Of a stretch of 5,286 bases of DNA, positions 1 to 5,286 are shown piece after piece. The translations under genes were made by a program, and so were the position numbers. This DNA comes from Betaproteobacteria bacterium (GTDB lineage Bacteria; Pseudomonadota; Gammaproteobacteria; Burkholderiales; SG8-39): positions 1-5,286 of the forward strand of contig VBCT01000352.1 of NCBI GenBank assembly GCA_005882235.1. Reading direction: 5' to 3'. How positions within the stretch are numbered: the stretch's first letter is position 1; each line of letters opens with the position of its first letter. The notes under the pieces are model-generated. The model was given only the letters and a program-made list of their open reading frames with translations, was not told the DNA's origin and searched no databases.

Positions 1-551
1 ACGCCTTCGCGCGCCGTGCCCTCGAACAGGGTGACCGGACCGGCGAGGCGGTCGAGATCGATTTTCATGCGCTCGACGTAGGCGATGCTTTTCCACGCCG
101 CCGGCGGCTTGGTCACGGCGATACTCACTTCATCGACGCCGGCCGCGCAGGCGGCCTTGAGCGCGTCGAGGCCCCCGATCCCGCCCGAGGGAAGGTAGAG
201 GAGCGTGCGGTGTTTCGCCGAGGCGCGCTCGAGGCGAGCGCGCAGCTCGTCGTCGCACAGCGCCCCGCCCGAGAGCACGATGACGGCGACGCCGTTGGAG
301 AGCAGCACCTCGACGTGCTCGCGCACGGCGTCGTGGGAGGCGGCTTCGATGACGACCTCGGGGCGCGCCGCGATCAGCTTGGCCGCTCCGACGACGAAGG
401 GCACGCCGAACTCGCGTGCGAGGGCCTTGCCGCGCGAAGCCTTGCTGCGCCCGGCTATCGCGACGACCTCCGCATTGTCCATCTCGCCTCGCCCCGCGTG
501 CTCGAGGAAGAGCCTCGCGATGACCCCGCCGCCGAGGAGGCCGACCCGCAT
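1..551 (-). CDS. nadX: L-aspartate dehydrogenase (NadX/DUF108 family), C-terminus cut by window edge
   Basis: The reading frame begins at ATG 551-549 and stays open to the window edge, giving 183 codons. The protein starts MRVGLLGGGVIARLF, a Rossmann dinucleotide-binding loop (GxGxxA at residues 7-12). It continues with AIAGRS after the second strand, VIEAASHDAV around residue 95, the family-typical LPSGGIGGLDALKAA near residues 137-151 and AVTKPPAAWK near 160-169. It ends in FEGTAREGV, just before the catalytic part of the C-terminal domain, which is not visible. Family members are about 260-270 residues, so roughly 80 are missing. Members catalyse NAD(P)-dependent interconversion of L-aspartate with iminoaspartate or oxaloacetate plus ammonia in the cytoplasm. 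In some bacteria they supply iminoaspartate for NAD synthesis in place of NadB; in others they act in aspartate metabolism. The start is one base after the TGA of the upstream thioesterase gene, and no good Shine-Dalgarno lies close to it, so translational coupling is likely. The symbol reflects the family; the physiological role is inferred. Confidence 0.87.
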   Translation of the reverse strand, partial: MRVGLLGGGVIARLFLEHAGRGEMDNAEVVAIAGRSKASRGKALAREFGVPFVVGAAKLIAARPEVVIEAASHDAVREHVEVLLSNGVAVIVLSGGALCDDELRARLERASAKHRTLLYLPSGGIGGLDALKAACAAGVDEVSIAVTKPPAAWKSIAYVERMKIDLDRLAGPVTLFEGTAREG

Positions 552-552
552 G

Positions 553-954
553 TCAGGCGCGCTGCGCTTTCTTCTTGAGCAGCCGCTCGCGCACCTTCTG
601 CACGTCGACGATGAAGCGCTCGTGGGTGCCGCGCGCGACCGCGTCGGCGCCGTCGTCGACCGCCGCCTCGAAGCTCACGCGCCGGCCATCGACGTTCGTG
701 AGCTTGATGGAGATCGTGATTTCCGCGCCTAGCAGCGCGGGGCCCACGTGCTCCCAGTTGACCTTGGTGCCGACGGAATCCTCTCCGGCGTCGAGGTGCC
801 CGAGAAGAAAGTCGCGGCAGGTGTATTCGACGTCGCTGATGATGCGCGGAGTGGCGTAGACGCGGCAATCCTCGCCCATGAAATTGATGACCCGGGGCTC
901 GTCGACCTTGATTGTTCTCGTGACGGCAAGGCCCGGCTTCAGAGTGGGTTTCAT
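553..954 (-). CDS. FlK-like hotdog-fold acyl-CoA thioesterase, upstream of aspartate dehydrogenase
   Basis: This 133-residue protein has the length and layout of a single hotdog domain of the fluoroacetyl-CoA thioesterase (FlK)-like family. These enzymes are usually cytoplasmic homodimers that hydrolyse short acyl-CoAs. The FlK triad Thr42-Glu50-His76 matches Thr35, Glu43 and His69 here, with the same spacing of 8 and 26 residues. Flanking signatures are YATP around Thr35, DSVGT at residues 59-63 before the His strand, and RGTHERFIVDV near the C-terminus. The tail is basic (LLKKKAQRA). The ATG at 954 is preceded by a strong GGAGG eight bases upstream, which fixes the start. The stop codon is followed after one base by the aspartate dehydrogenase ATG, so the two form an operon. 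It is divergent from another FlK-like gene on the plus strand. The substrate cannot be told from sequence; fluoroacetyl-CoA specificity is not implied, since most family members are uncharacterised. Confidence 0.88.
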   Translation of the reverse strand: MKPTLKPGLAVTRTIKVDEPRVINFMGEDCRVYATPRIISDVEYTCRDFLLGHLDAGEDSVGTKVNWEHVGPALLGAEITISIKLTNVDGRRVSFEAAVDDGADAVARGTHERFIVDVQKVRERLLKKKAQRA

Positions 955-962
955 CGATGCTT

Positions 963-967
963 CCTCC
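963..967 (-). promoter_or_regulatory. Shine-Dalgarno for the minus-strand thioesterase
   Basis: GGAGG on the minus strand, eight bases before the ATG at 954. It is a near-perfect ribosome-binding site and supports that start codon. Confidence 0.75.
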
Positions 968-986
968 GCGCGCTATTATGCACGCT

Positions 987-990
987 GGAG
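987..990 (+). promoter_or_regulatory. Shine-Dalgarno that selects the TTG start of the plus-strand thioesterase
   Basis: GGAG lies six bases before TTG 997-999. No ATG or GTG in this frame sits close to the conserved N-terminus. This site therefore decides the start, in preference to a long upstream in-frame extension that would run antisense through the neighbouring gene. Confidence 0.65.
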
Positions 991-996
991 AACCGG

Positions 997-1416
997 TTGA
1001 ACGCTGCAGCCAATCTGAAGCCCGGCCTGAAGGGCGTCTCGGAGCTGGTCGTGGGCGAGGAGCACACCGCGCCGCGCGTCGGCAGCGGCCGCGTGCATGT
1101 GCTCGCCACGCCGGTGATGATCAACGTAATCGAGGCCGCGGCGCTCGCCGCGATCGAGCATCTGTTGCCCGAAGGCCATCAGTCGCTCGGCACGCGCCTG
1201 GATATCCGCCACTTCGCGGCGACACCGGTGGGCATGCGCGTGCGCGCGGAGGTCGAGGTTGTGAAGGTGGAAGGACGCACCGTGACGTTCCGCGTCTCGG
1301 TTGCGGACGAGAAGGAGCCGATCGGCGACGGCACGCACCAGCGCATGGTCGTCAACGTGGCACGATTCGACGTGCGCGTGCAGGACAAGGTCGCGATGGT
1401 GCGCGGCCGGAAATAG
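997..1416 (+). CDS. FlK-like hotdog-fold acyl-CoA thioesterase (TTG start)
   Basis: From TTG 997 the product is 139 residues, the same size as characterised fluoroacetyl-CoA thioesterase FlK (about 139). It begins MNAAANLKPGLKGVSE. The catalytic triad is present as Thr38 (in VLATP), Glu46 (in NVIEAAAL) and His72 (in IRHFAATP), exactly the 8- and 26-residue spacing of FlK Thr42-Glu50-His76. Further family marks are SLGT at 63-66, VEGRTVTFRVS at 91-101 and GDGTHQRMVVNV near 110-121. The expected activity is hydrolysis of a small acyl-CoA thioester in the cytoplasm, perhaps clearing toxic or trapped acyl-CoAs; the substrate is unknown. The reading frame stays open upstream to 748, but that extension is antisense to the neighbouring thioesterase gene, and the SD-TTG pair matches the family N-terminus. 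The gene is divergent from its apparent paralogue and converges on pepN, with 7 bp between stop codons, so it is probably transcribed alone. Confidence 0.9.
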   Translation: MNAAANLKPGLKGVSELVVGEEHTAPRVGSGRVHVLATPVMINVIEAAALAAIEHLLPEGHQSLGTRLDIRHFAATPVGMRVRAEVEVVKVEGRTVTFRVSVADEKEPIGDGTHQRMVVNVARFDVRVQDKVAMVRGRK

Positions 1417-1426
1417 CGCGGCGCTA
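1414..1426. repeat. 13-bp palindrome containing the stop codons of two convergent genes
   Basis: TAGCGC (1414-1419) and GCGCTA (1421-1426) are perfect inverted repeats around a single G. The left TAG is the stop of the plus-strand thioesterase and the right arm is the TAG stop of pepN on the other strand. A competing hairpin pairs GGCGCT (1420-1425) with AGCGCC (1431-1436) over a five-base loop. Neither is followed by a T-run, so a classical intrinsic terminator is not supported, though a bidirectional pause or Rho-assisted end is possible. Confidence 0.55.
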
Positions 1427-4039
1427 GGCCAGCGCCCGTGTGACGATTTCGAGCACGCCTTTCGAAATACCCTTCGCGTCGCGCAGGCGCTCCAAGGCGG
1501 CGCGCGCGTGCGCCTGGCGCCCGGCGTCGAACTTTTTCCAGCGGTCGAATCCGCGCGCCATGCGCGCCGCCACCTGCGGGTTGATCGCGTCGAGCGCAAT
1601 CACCTGCTCGGTGAGGAACGCGTAGCCCGAACCATCGGCTGCGTGGAAGTGCACCTGGTTGCCGCGGAATCCGCCGATCAGCGCATACACCTTGTTGGGG
1701 TTCCTGATGCTGAACGCCGGGTGCGCCATCAGACGTTTCACGTCGGCAAGTGCCGAGCGCAGCCGGGTCGTCGCTTGCACCGCGAGCCACTTGTCCACCA
1801 CGAGCGGCTCGGTTTTCCACTTGTCGTAGAAGGCAGCCAGCGCCCGCGCCCGCTCCGGACAGTCGCAATCGGCGAGCAGGCAAAGTGCCGCGAGCGCATC
1901 GGTCATGTTGTCCGCGGTCTCGAACTGCTTCATGCACAGCGCGCGCGTGCCGGCATCGTCGAGCTCCATGAGAAGCCCGAGCGCGGAGTTCTTGAGCGCA
2001 CGCCTGCCGGCCGAGACTGCATCGGGCGAGTAGGGACCCGCACCTCCGTGCGCGCGGTAGACCGCGTGCAATTCCTCCCCGAGCGCGGCGGCGAGGCGCC
2101 GCCTCAGCTCGTCGTGCACCGTGTGGATCGCGTCCGGATCGACGACCTTCACCTGCTCCGCGATATAGCTCTCCGACGGCAGGGCGAGCATTTCGGCGGC
2201 GAACGCGGGATCCTTCGATGAATCGTCCAACACGCGCGCGGCCGCGTCGGCGAAGTTGCGCGGCACTTCGAGCGCGCGGGCGCCCTGCACTGCCGCGATT
2301 CCGCGAAGCATGATGCCGAGCGCAAGCCGCTGACCGGCCTCCCAGCGGTTGAAGGCGTCGGAGTCGTGCGCCATGAGATGCGTGAGCTCCGCCTCGGTGT
2401 AATCGTGCGCGACGATCACCGGAGCGGAAAAATTGCGCAGCGGGGAAAGAACGGGCCTCGCCACGATATTTTCGAAAACGAAGCGCTCCTCGGGCCGCTT
2501 CACCGACAGCACGCGCGTGCCTTCGGCGAGCAGATCGCGGCCGTCCGGTCCGACCAACCCGACCGCGAAAGGGATGTGGAAGGGCAGCTTCGTTTCCTGT
2601 CCCGGCGTGGGAGGGCAGGACTGCTTGACCGAGAGCACGTAGCGTTTTGCGTCGGCGTCGTACTCGCCCGCGACCTCCAGCACCGGCGTCCCCGCCTGGT
2701 CGTACCATCGCATGAACTGCGAGAGGTCCGCGCCTGCGGCATCGGCCATCGCCCGCACGAAATCGTCGCAGGTCACCGCCTGCCCGTCGTGCCGCGCGAA
2801 GTACAGGTCCATCCCTTTGCGGAAATTCCGCGACCCAATCAGCGTGCGGATCATGCGCACGACCTCCGCGCCCTTCTCGTAGACGGTGCTCGTGTAGAAA
2901 TTGTTGATCTCCATGTAGGAGGCCGGCCGCACGGGATGCGCCATCGGCCCCGCGTCCTCGGCGAACTGGCCGCCGCGCAGGTCGCGCACCTCGCGGATGC
3001 GCTCGACCGCCCGGGAGTAGATGTCCGCGCCGAACTCCTGGTCACGGAACACGGTGAGCCCTTCCTTGAGCGACAACTGAAACCAATCGCGGCAGGTGAC
3101 GCGGTTGCCGGTCCAGTTGTGAAAGTACTCGTGCGCGATCACGCGGTCGATGCCGAGGTAATCGCCGTCGGTGGCGGTATCCGGCCGCGCGAGCACGTAC
3201 TTGGTGTTGAAGACGTTGAGGCCCTTGTTTTCCATCGCCCCCATGTTGAAGTCGCCCACGGCGACGATCGTGTAATTGTCGAGGTCGACCTCGAGGCCGA
3301 ATTCGTCCTCGTCCCACTTCATGGATTTCTTCAGCGCTTGCATGGCGAAGCCGCACTGGTCGAGCTTGCCCGGATCGACGTAGATCGCGAGGCGCACGCG
3401 CCGGCCCGAGCGCGTGACGAATTGGTCCTCGAGCTTGTCCAGCTTCGCCGCGACCATGGCGAAAAGATAACAAGGCTTGGGGAAAGGATCCTGCCACTTC
3501 ACCCATTGGCGGGCACCCGCTTCATCGCCCCTTGCGACGAGGTTGCCGTTCGATAGCAGCACCGGATATTTCTCGCGGTCGGCGTGTATCGTCACCGAAT
3601 ACCTCGCCATCACGTCCGGCCGATCGATGAAGTACGTTATTCGCCGGAAACCTTCCGCCTCGCACTGGGTGAAGAACCCGTTCTCCGCCGCGTACAGGCC
3701 CGTGAGCGTGGTGTTCCTGCGCGGGGTGATCCTGCATGCGGTTTCCAGGACGAAGCGCGCGGGAACCTTCGCGACGGCGAAATGCGCGTCTCCGAGCGCG
3801 TATTCGCCGGCGGCGAGCGGCCGGTCGTCGAGCTTCGCCCACTCGAATTCGAGCGCCTCTGCGTCGAGCACCAGCGGTGCGTCGGAATCGGCCGACCCGG
3901 GATTGCGTAAACCCTTGAGACGGGAGCGAACGCGTGCGTGATCCTCGAACAACTCGACGTCGAGTTCGACGGTCTCGATCAGAAAGGCGGGCGGCGCGTA
4001 GTCCTTGAGGTGAATTGGAACGGGCGTGGGATCACGCAT
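1424..4039 (-). CDS. pepN: Aminopeptidase N, M1-family zinc metalloprotease
   Basis: The 871-residue product matches the length of E. coli PepN (870) and is complete. It removes N-terminal residues from peptides with broad specificity in the cytoplasm, late in protein turnover. The active site is intact: the exopeptidase motif GAMEN is at 267-271, preceded by Met266. The zinc motif HEYFH is at 303-307, and the third ligand Glu326 lies 18 residues further on (HExxH-x18-E). The transition-state Tyr387 is in TVYEKG. Gln125 and Glu127 (in TQCEAEGF) match the E. coli N-terminus-binding residues. All sit at a constant +6 offset from E. coli numbering. The domain order fits the family: N-terminal beta domain (about 1-195), thermolysin-like catalytic domain (about 195-445), small beta domain (about 446-545) and helical C-terminal domain. 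The ATG at 4039 lacks a strong Shine-Dalgarno, but no better upstream start is visible. No signal peptide is seen. The gene ends in TAG within a palindrome shared with the convergent thioesterase gene. Confidence 0.97.
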   Translation of the reverse strand: MRDPTPVPIHLKDYAPPAFLIETVELDVELFEDHARVRSRLKGLRNPGSADSDAPLVLDAEALEFEWAKLDDRPLAAGEYALGDAHFAVAKVPARFVLETACRITPRRNTTLTGLYAAENGFFTQCEAEGFRRITYFIDRPDVMARYSVTIHADREKYPVLLSNGNLVARGDEAGARQWVKWQDPFPKPCYLFAMVAAKLDKLEDQFVTRSGRRVRLAIYVDPGKLDQCGFAMQALKKSMKWDEDEFGLEVDLDNYTIVAVGDFNMGAMENKGLNVFNTKYVLARPDTATDGDYLGIDRVIAHEYFHNWTGNRVTCRDWFQLSLKEGLTVFRDQEFGADIYSRAVERIREVRDLRGGQFAEDAGPMAHPVRPASYMEINNFYTSTVYEKGAEVVRMIRTLIGSRNFRKGMDLYFARHDGQAVTCDDFVRAMADAAGADLSQFMRWYDQAGTPVLEVAGEYDADAKRYVLSVKQSCPPTPGQETKLPFHIPFAVGLVGPDGRDLLAEGTRVLSVKRPEERFVFENIVARPVLSPLRNFSAPVIVAHDYTEAELTHLMAHDSDAFNRWEAGQRLALGIMLRGIAAVQGARALEVPRNFADAAARVLDDSSKDPAFAAEMLALPSESYIAEQVKVVDPDAIHTVHDELRRRLAAALGEELHAVYRAHGGAGPYSPDAVSAGRRALKNSALGLLMELDDAGTRALCMKQFETADNMTDALAALCLLADCDCPERARALAAFYDKWKTEPLVVDKWLAVQATTRLRSALADVKRLMAHPAFSIRNPNKVYALIGGFRGNQVHFHAADGSGYAFLTEQVIALDAINPQVAARMARGFDRWKKFDAGRQAHARAALERLRDAKGISKGVLEIVTRALA

Positions 4040-4103
4040 CGGTCGTGGGGGAGCTCGGCGGAGAGGAACGGAAGGTCGGCGCGCGGCGCACGCTGCTTTC
4101 CTG

Positions 4104-4976
4104 TTATGCCTCTGGAAGCGGGATGAACTCGTCGTCCCCTGGAACTCGCGCGAAGCGCTGCTCGCGCCAGCGAAGCTTCGCCTCCTCCAGGAGCTCGCGC
4201 GAGCTCGCGACGAAGTTCCACCAGATGAGACGCTCGCCGTCCGTCTTCGTGCCTCCGACGAGCATGAGGCGCGCGCGCGTCAGTGCCTTGACCTGCACCG
4301 TATCCCGATTTCCGATGACCGCCATGTGTTGCGGCGGCAGCCGCGCTCCGGCAACCGTGACGTCGCCTTCGAGAGCGTACACGGCGCGCTCCTCGTGCTC
4401 CGCGTCGAGCTCGAAGGCACGGCCCGAGTCGATTTCGACGCCGACGAAGAGCGTCGGCGCGAAGACCCGGACCGGAGCGCGCTTGCCGAAAGCACTGCCC
4501 GCGACGACACGCAATTCCAAGCCGGGAGCGGAAATCCGCGGCAGCGTCGCCTTGGGGTGATGGCTGAACTCGGGATCGGCGAGCTCGTTCTTCTTCGGGA
4601 GCGCGACCCAGGTTTGCAGGCCCTGCAGGCGCGCGCCGGTGCGGCGCAGCTCCGGCGCGGTGCGCTCCGAATGGACTATGCCGCGCCCGGCGGTCATCCA
4701 GTTGACATCGCCCGGCGCGATCGCCTGCACCGTGCCGAGGCTGTCGCGGTGCAGGATTTCGCCTTCGAACAAATAGGTGACCGTCGCCAGGCCTATGTGC
4801 GGATGGGGGCGCACGTCGATGCCGCTGCCTGCCGCGAAATCCACGGGACCCATGTGATCGAAAAAGATGAACGGGCCAACCATGCGGTGCGGCATCCCGG
4901 GGAGGACCCTGCGCACTGAAAACCCGCCGAGGTCGCGGGTGTGCGGTTTGAGCAGGAGAAGGGGGCTTGCGCTCAT
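4104..4976 (-). CDS. Pirin family bicupin protein
   Basis: From ATG 4976 the product is 290 residues, typical of bacterial pirins such as E. coli YhhW or longer relatives. The N-terminal cupin carries the metal site His58, His60 (in RPHPHIGLATVTYLFEGE), His102 and Glu104 (in GIVHSE), matching human pirin His56, His58, His101 and Glu103. The stretch MVGPFIFFDHMGPVDF at 32-47 is also characteristic. The C-terminal pirin domain has LEGDVTVAG and ends with RLIWWNFVASSRELLEEAKLRW. Pirins bind Fe(II); some show quercetin 2,3-dioxygenase activity and others act as redox or regulatory partners, so the role here is open. The frame stays open upstream to an ATG at 5075, but that 33-residue extension is Pro/Arg-rich, lacks family similarity and would overlap the EAL gene, so ATG 4976 is preferred. 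No clear Shine-Dalgarno precedes it. The stop is TAA at 4106-4104, and pepN starts 64 bp downstream on the same strand. Confidence 0.93.
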   Translation of the reverse strand: MSASPLLLLKPHTRDLGGFSVRRVLPGMPHRMVGPFIFFDHMGPVDFAAGSGIDVRPHPHIGLATVTYLFEGEILHRDSLGTVQAIAPGDVNWMTAGRGIVHSERTAPELRRTGARLQGLQTWVALPKKNELADPEFSHHPKATLPRISAPGLELRVVAGSAFGKRAPVRVFAPTLFVGVEIDSGRAFELDAEHEERAVYALEGDVTVAGARLPPQHMAVIGNRDTVQVKALTRARLMLVGGTKTDGERLIWWNFVASSRELLEEAKLRWREQRFARVPGDDEFIPLPEA

Positions 4977-4990
4977 GAGGGGCCGCGGAC

Positions 4991-5037
4991 GAAGCGGCGA
5001 TGATACGCCTCTCGGCAACGGGGCGCGAGGCCGCTTC
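4991..5037. repeat. 8-bp inverted repeat after the EAL gene (possible hairpin)
   Basis: GAAGCGGC (4991-4998) and GCCGCTTC (5030-5037) are perfect inverted copies separated by 31 bases. The right arm overlaps the TGA of the EAL gene. An alternative short stem inside pairs GCCTC (5007-5011) with GAGGC (5027-5031). It occupies most of the 59-bp gap before the pirin gene. There is no T-run on the minus strand, so it is at best a weak or Rho-assisted 3' end structure, and such stems also arise by chance in GC-rich DNA. Confidence 0.3.
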
Positions 5038-5286
5038 AGGCGAGGCGGCGGTTTTCCCTCAACATCTTCTCGCACTCCTCGGCCGTCGTCGGAACCGAGA
5101 AGTAATAGCCCTGGATCTCGTCGCAGCCGTTCGCGGCGAGCAGCTCGAGCTGCTCCTGCGTTTCCACGCCTTCGGCTACGACCTTGAGTTTGAGGCTGTG
5201 CGCGAGGCCGATGATCGCGAGCGTGATCATCGCGTCCTCCGGATCGGTTGTGATGTCGCGAATGAAGGAGTGGTCGATCTTGAGCG
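5036..5286 (-). CDS. EAL-domain protein, C-terminal end (probable c-di-GMP phosphodiesterase)
   Basis: Only the last 82 codons are in the window; the frame is open to the right edge and the gene continues beyond. The visible part is the end of an EAL domain: LKIDHSFIRDI (residues 1-11 of the fragment) with the conserved Lys and Asp, VVAEGVET at 35-42 with the conserved Glu of that motif, and CDEIQGYYFS at 54-63 with the conserved Gln-Gly. These motifs are intact, which suggests active hydrolysis of cyclic di-GMP to pGpG, although the EAL motif itself and the paired Asp residues lie outside the window. The EAL domain finishes the protein, with a short helical tail (CEKMLRENRRLA). Sensor, PAS or GGDEF domains often precede such a domain but cannot be seen. 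The ATG at 5230 is internal, not a start. TGA at 5038-5036 ends the gene, 59 bp before the pirin start. Confidence 0.92.
   Translation of the reverse strand, partial: LKIDHSFIRDITTDPEDAMITLAIIGLAHSLKLKVVAEGVETQEQLELLAANGCDEIQGYYFSVPTTAEECEKMLRENRRLA

Larger units (their letters stand above)
955..996. promoter_or_regulatory. 42-bp divergent intergenic region between two thioesterase genes
   Basis: This short spacer must hold the translation signals, and possibly promoters, of both divergent genes. Each strand carries a clear Shine-Dalgarno. The AT-rich core at 974-980 reads TATTAT on the plus strand (one mismatch to a sigma-70 -10 box) and CATAAT on the minus strand (also one mismatch). Either box would start transcription only just ahead of the ribosome-binding site, giving very short leaders, and I find no matching -35 box at a normal distance. 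The promoter assignment is therefore weak. Confidence 0.3.

Noticed and set aside
748..996. In-frame N-terminal extension of the plus-strand thioesterase from ATG 748
   Set aside because: It is antisense to the other thioesterase gene, has no family similarity, and the TTG at 997 with its GGAG site gives the correct family length.
997..1416. Fluoroacetate resistance function for the FlK-like protein
   Set aside because: The triad is shared by the wider family; nothing else in the window points to organofluorine metabolism.
1179..2708. Long minus-strand open frame (509 codons) in a different frame from pepN
   Set aside because: The Arg/Ala/Gly-rich translation looks like a GC-rich frame shadow and overlaps two genes with clear motifs.
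2366..3556. Long plus-strand open frame (396 codons) antisense to pepN
   Set aside because: It lies wholly inside the well-supported pepN gene, is rich in Arg, His and Val in the way expected of an antisense shadow of GC-rich coding DNA, and shows no recognisable domain.
4040..4103. Possible promoter or terminator between the pirin gene and pepN
   Set aside because: I looked for -10/-35 boxes, a strong ribosome-binding site and a stem with a T-run and found none convincing; only GC-rich sequence is present.
4977..5075. 33-residue N-terminal extension of the pirin protein from ATG 5075
   Set aside because: It is Pro/Arg-rich, overlaps the end of the EAL gene, and pirin similarity begins only after ATG 4976.
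1..5286. tRNA, rRNA, CRISPR array, insertion sequence or toxin-antitoxin module
   Set aside because: Nearly the whole window is covered by six ordinary protein genes; no spaced direct repeats, terminal inverted repeats with a transposase, or RNA gene features were seen.

Overview
This GC-rich window looks like a chromosomal segment from a proteobacterium, most likely a betaproteobacterium. That placement is inferred from base composition, the E. coli-like PepN and the style of the proteins, not from a marker gene. Coding density is very high. There is no RNA gene, mobile element, CRISPR array or long unexplained gap. Six protein genes are supported; two of them run off the window edges.

Left region (1-1416): a 3'-truncated L-aspartate dehydrogenase gene (minus strand) lies one base downstream of a small hotdog-fold thioesterase gene (minus, 553-954), so the two are almost certainly cotranscribed. 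A second small thioesterase gene (plus, 997-1416) diverges from the first across only 42 bp. Both thioesterases belong to the FlK-like family and both keep the Thr-Glu-His catalytic triad with identical spacing (8 and 26 residues).

Centre (1424-4039): a complete aminopeptidase N gene (pepN, minus strand, 871 codons) converges on the plus-strand thioesterase with only 7 bp between their stop codons. Both TAG stops sit in a perfect 13-bp palindrome.

Right region (4040-5286): a complete pirin-family cupin gene (minus, 4104-4976) precedes pepN by 64 bp. Further upstream is the 3' end of an EAL-domain gene (minus), probably a cyclic-di-GMP phosphodiesterase. The order EAL, pirin, pepN is collinear on the minus strand, but the gaps of 59 and 64 bp do not prove an operon.

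Functionally this is mostly housekeeping and accessory metabolism: peptide turnover, acyl-CoA hydrolysis, aspartate/iminoaspartate interconversion and c-di-GMP signalling. I see no convincing new defence, mobile or biosynthetic system. The most notable point is the divergent pair of FlK-type thioesterases, one of them tightly coupled to aspartate dehydrogenase.
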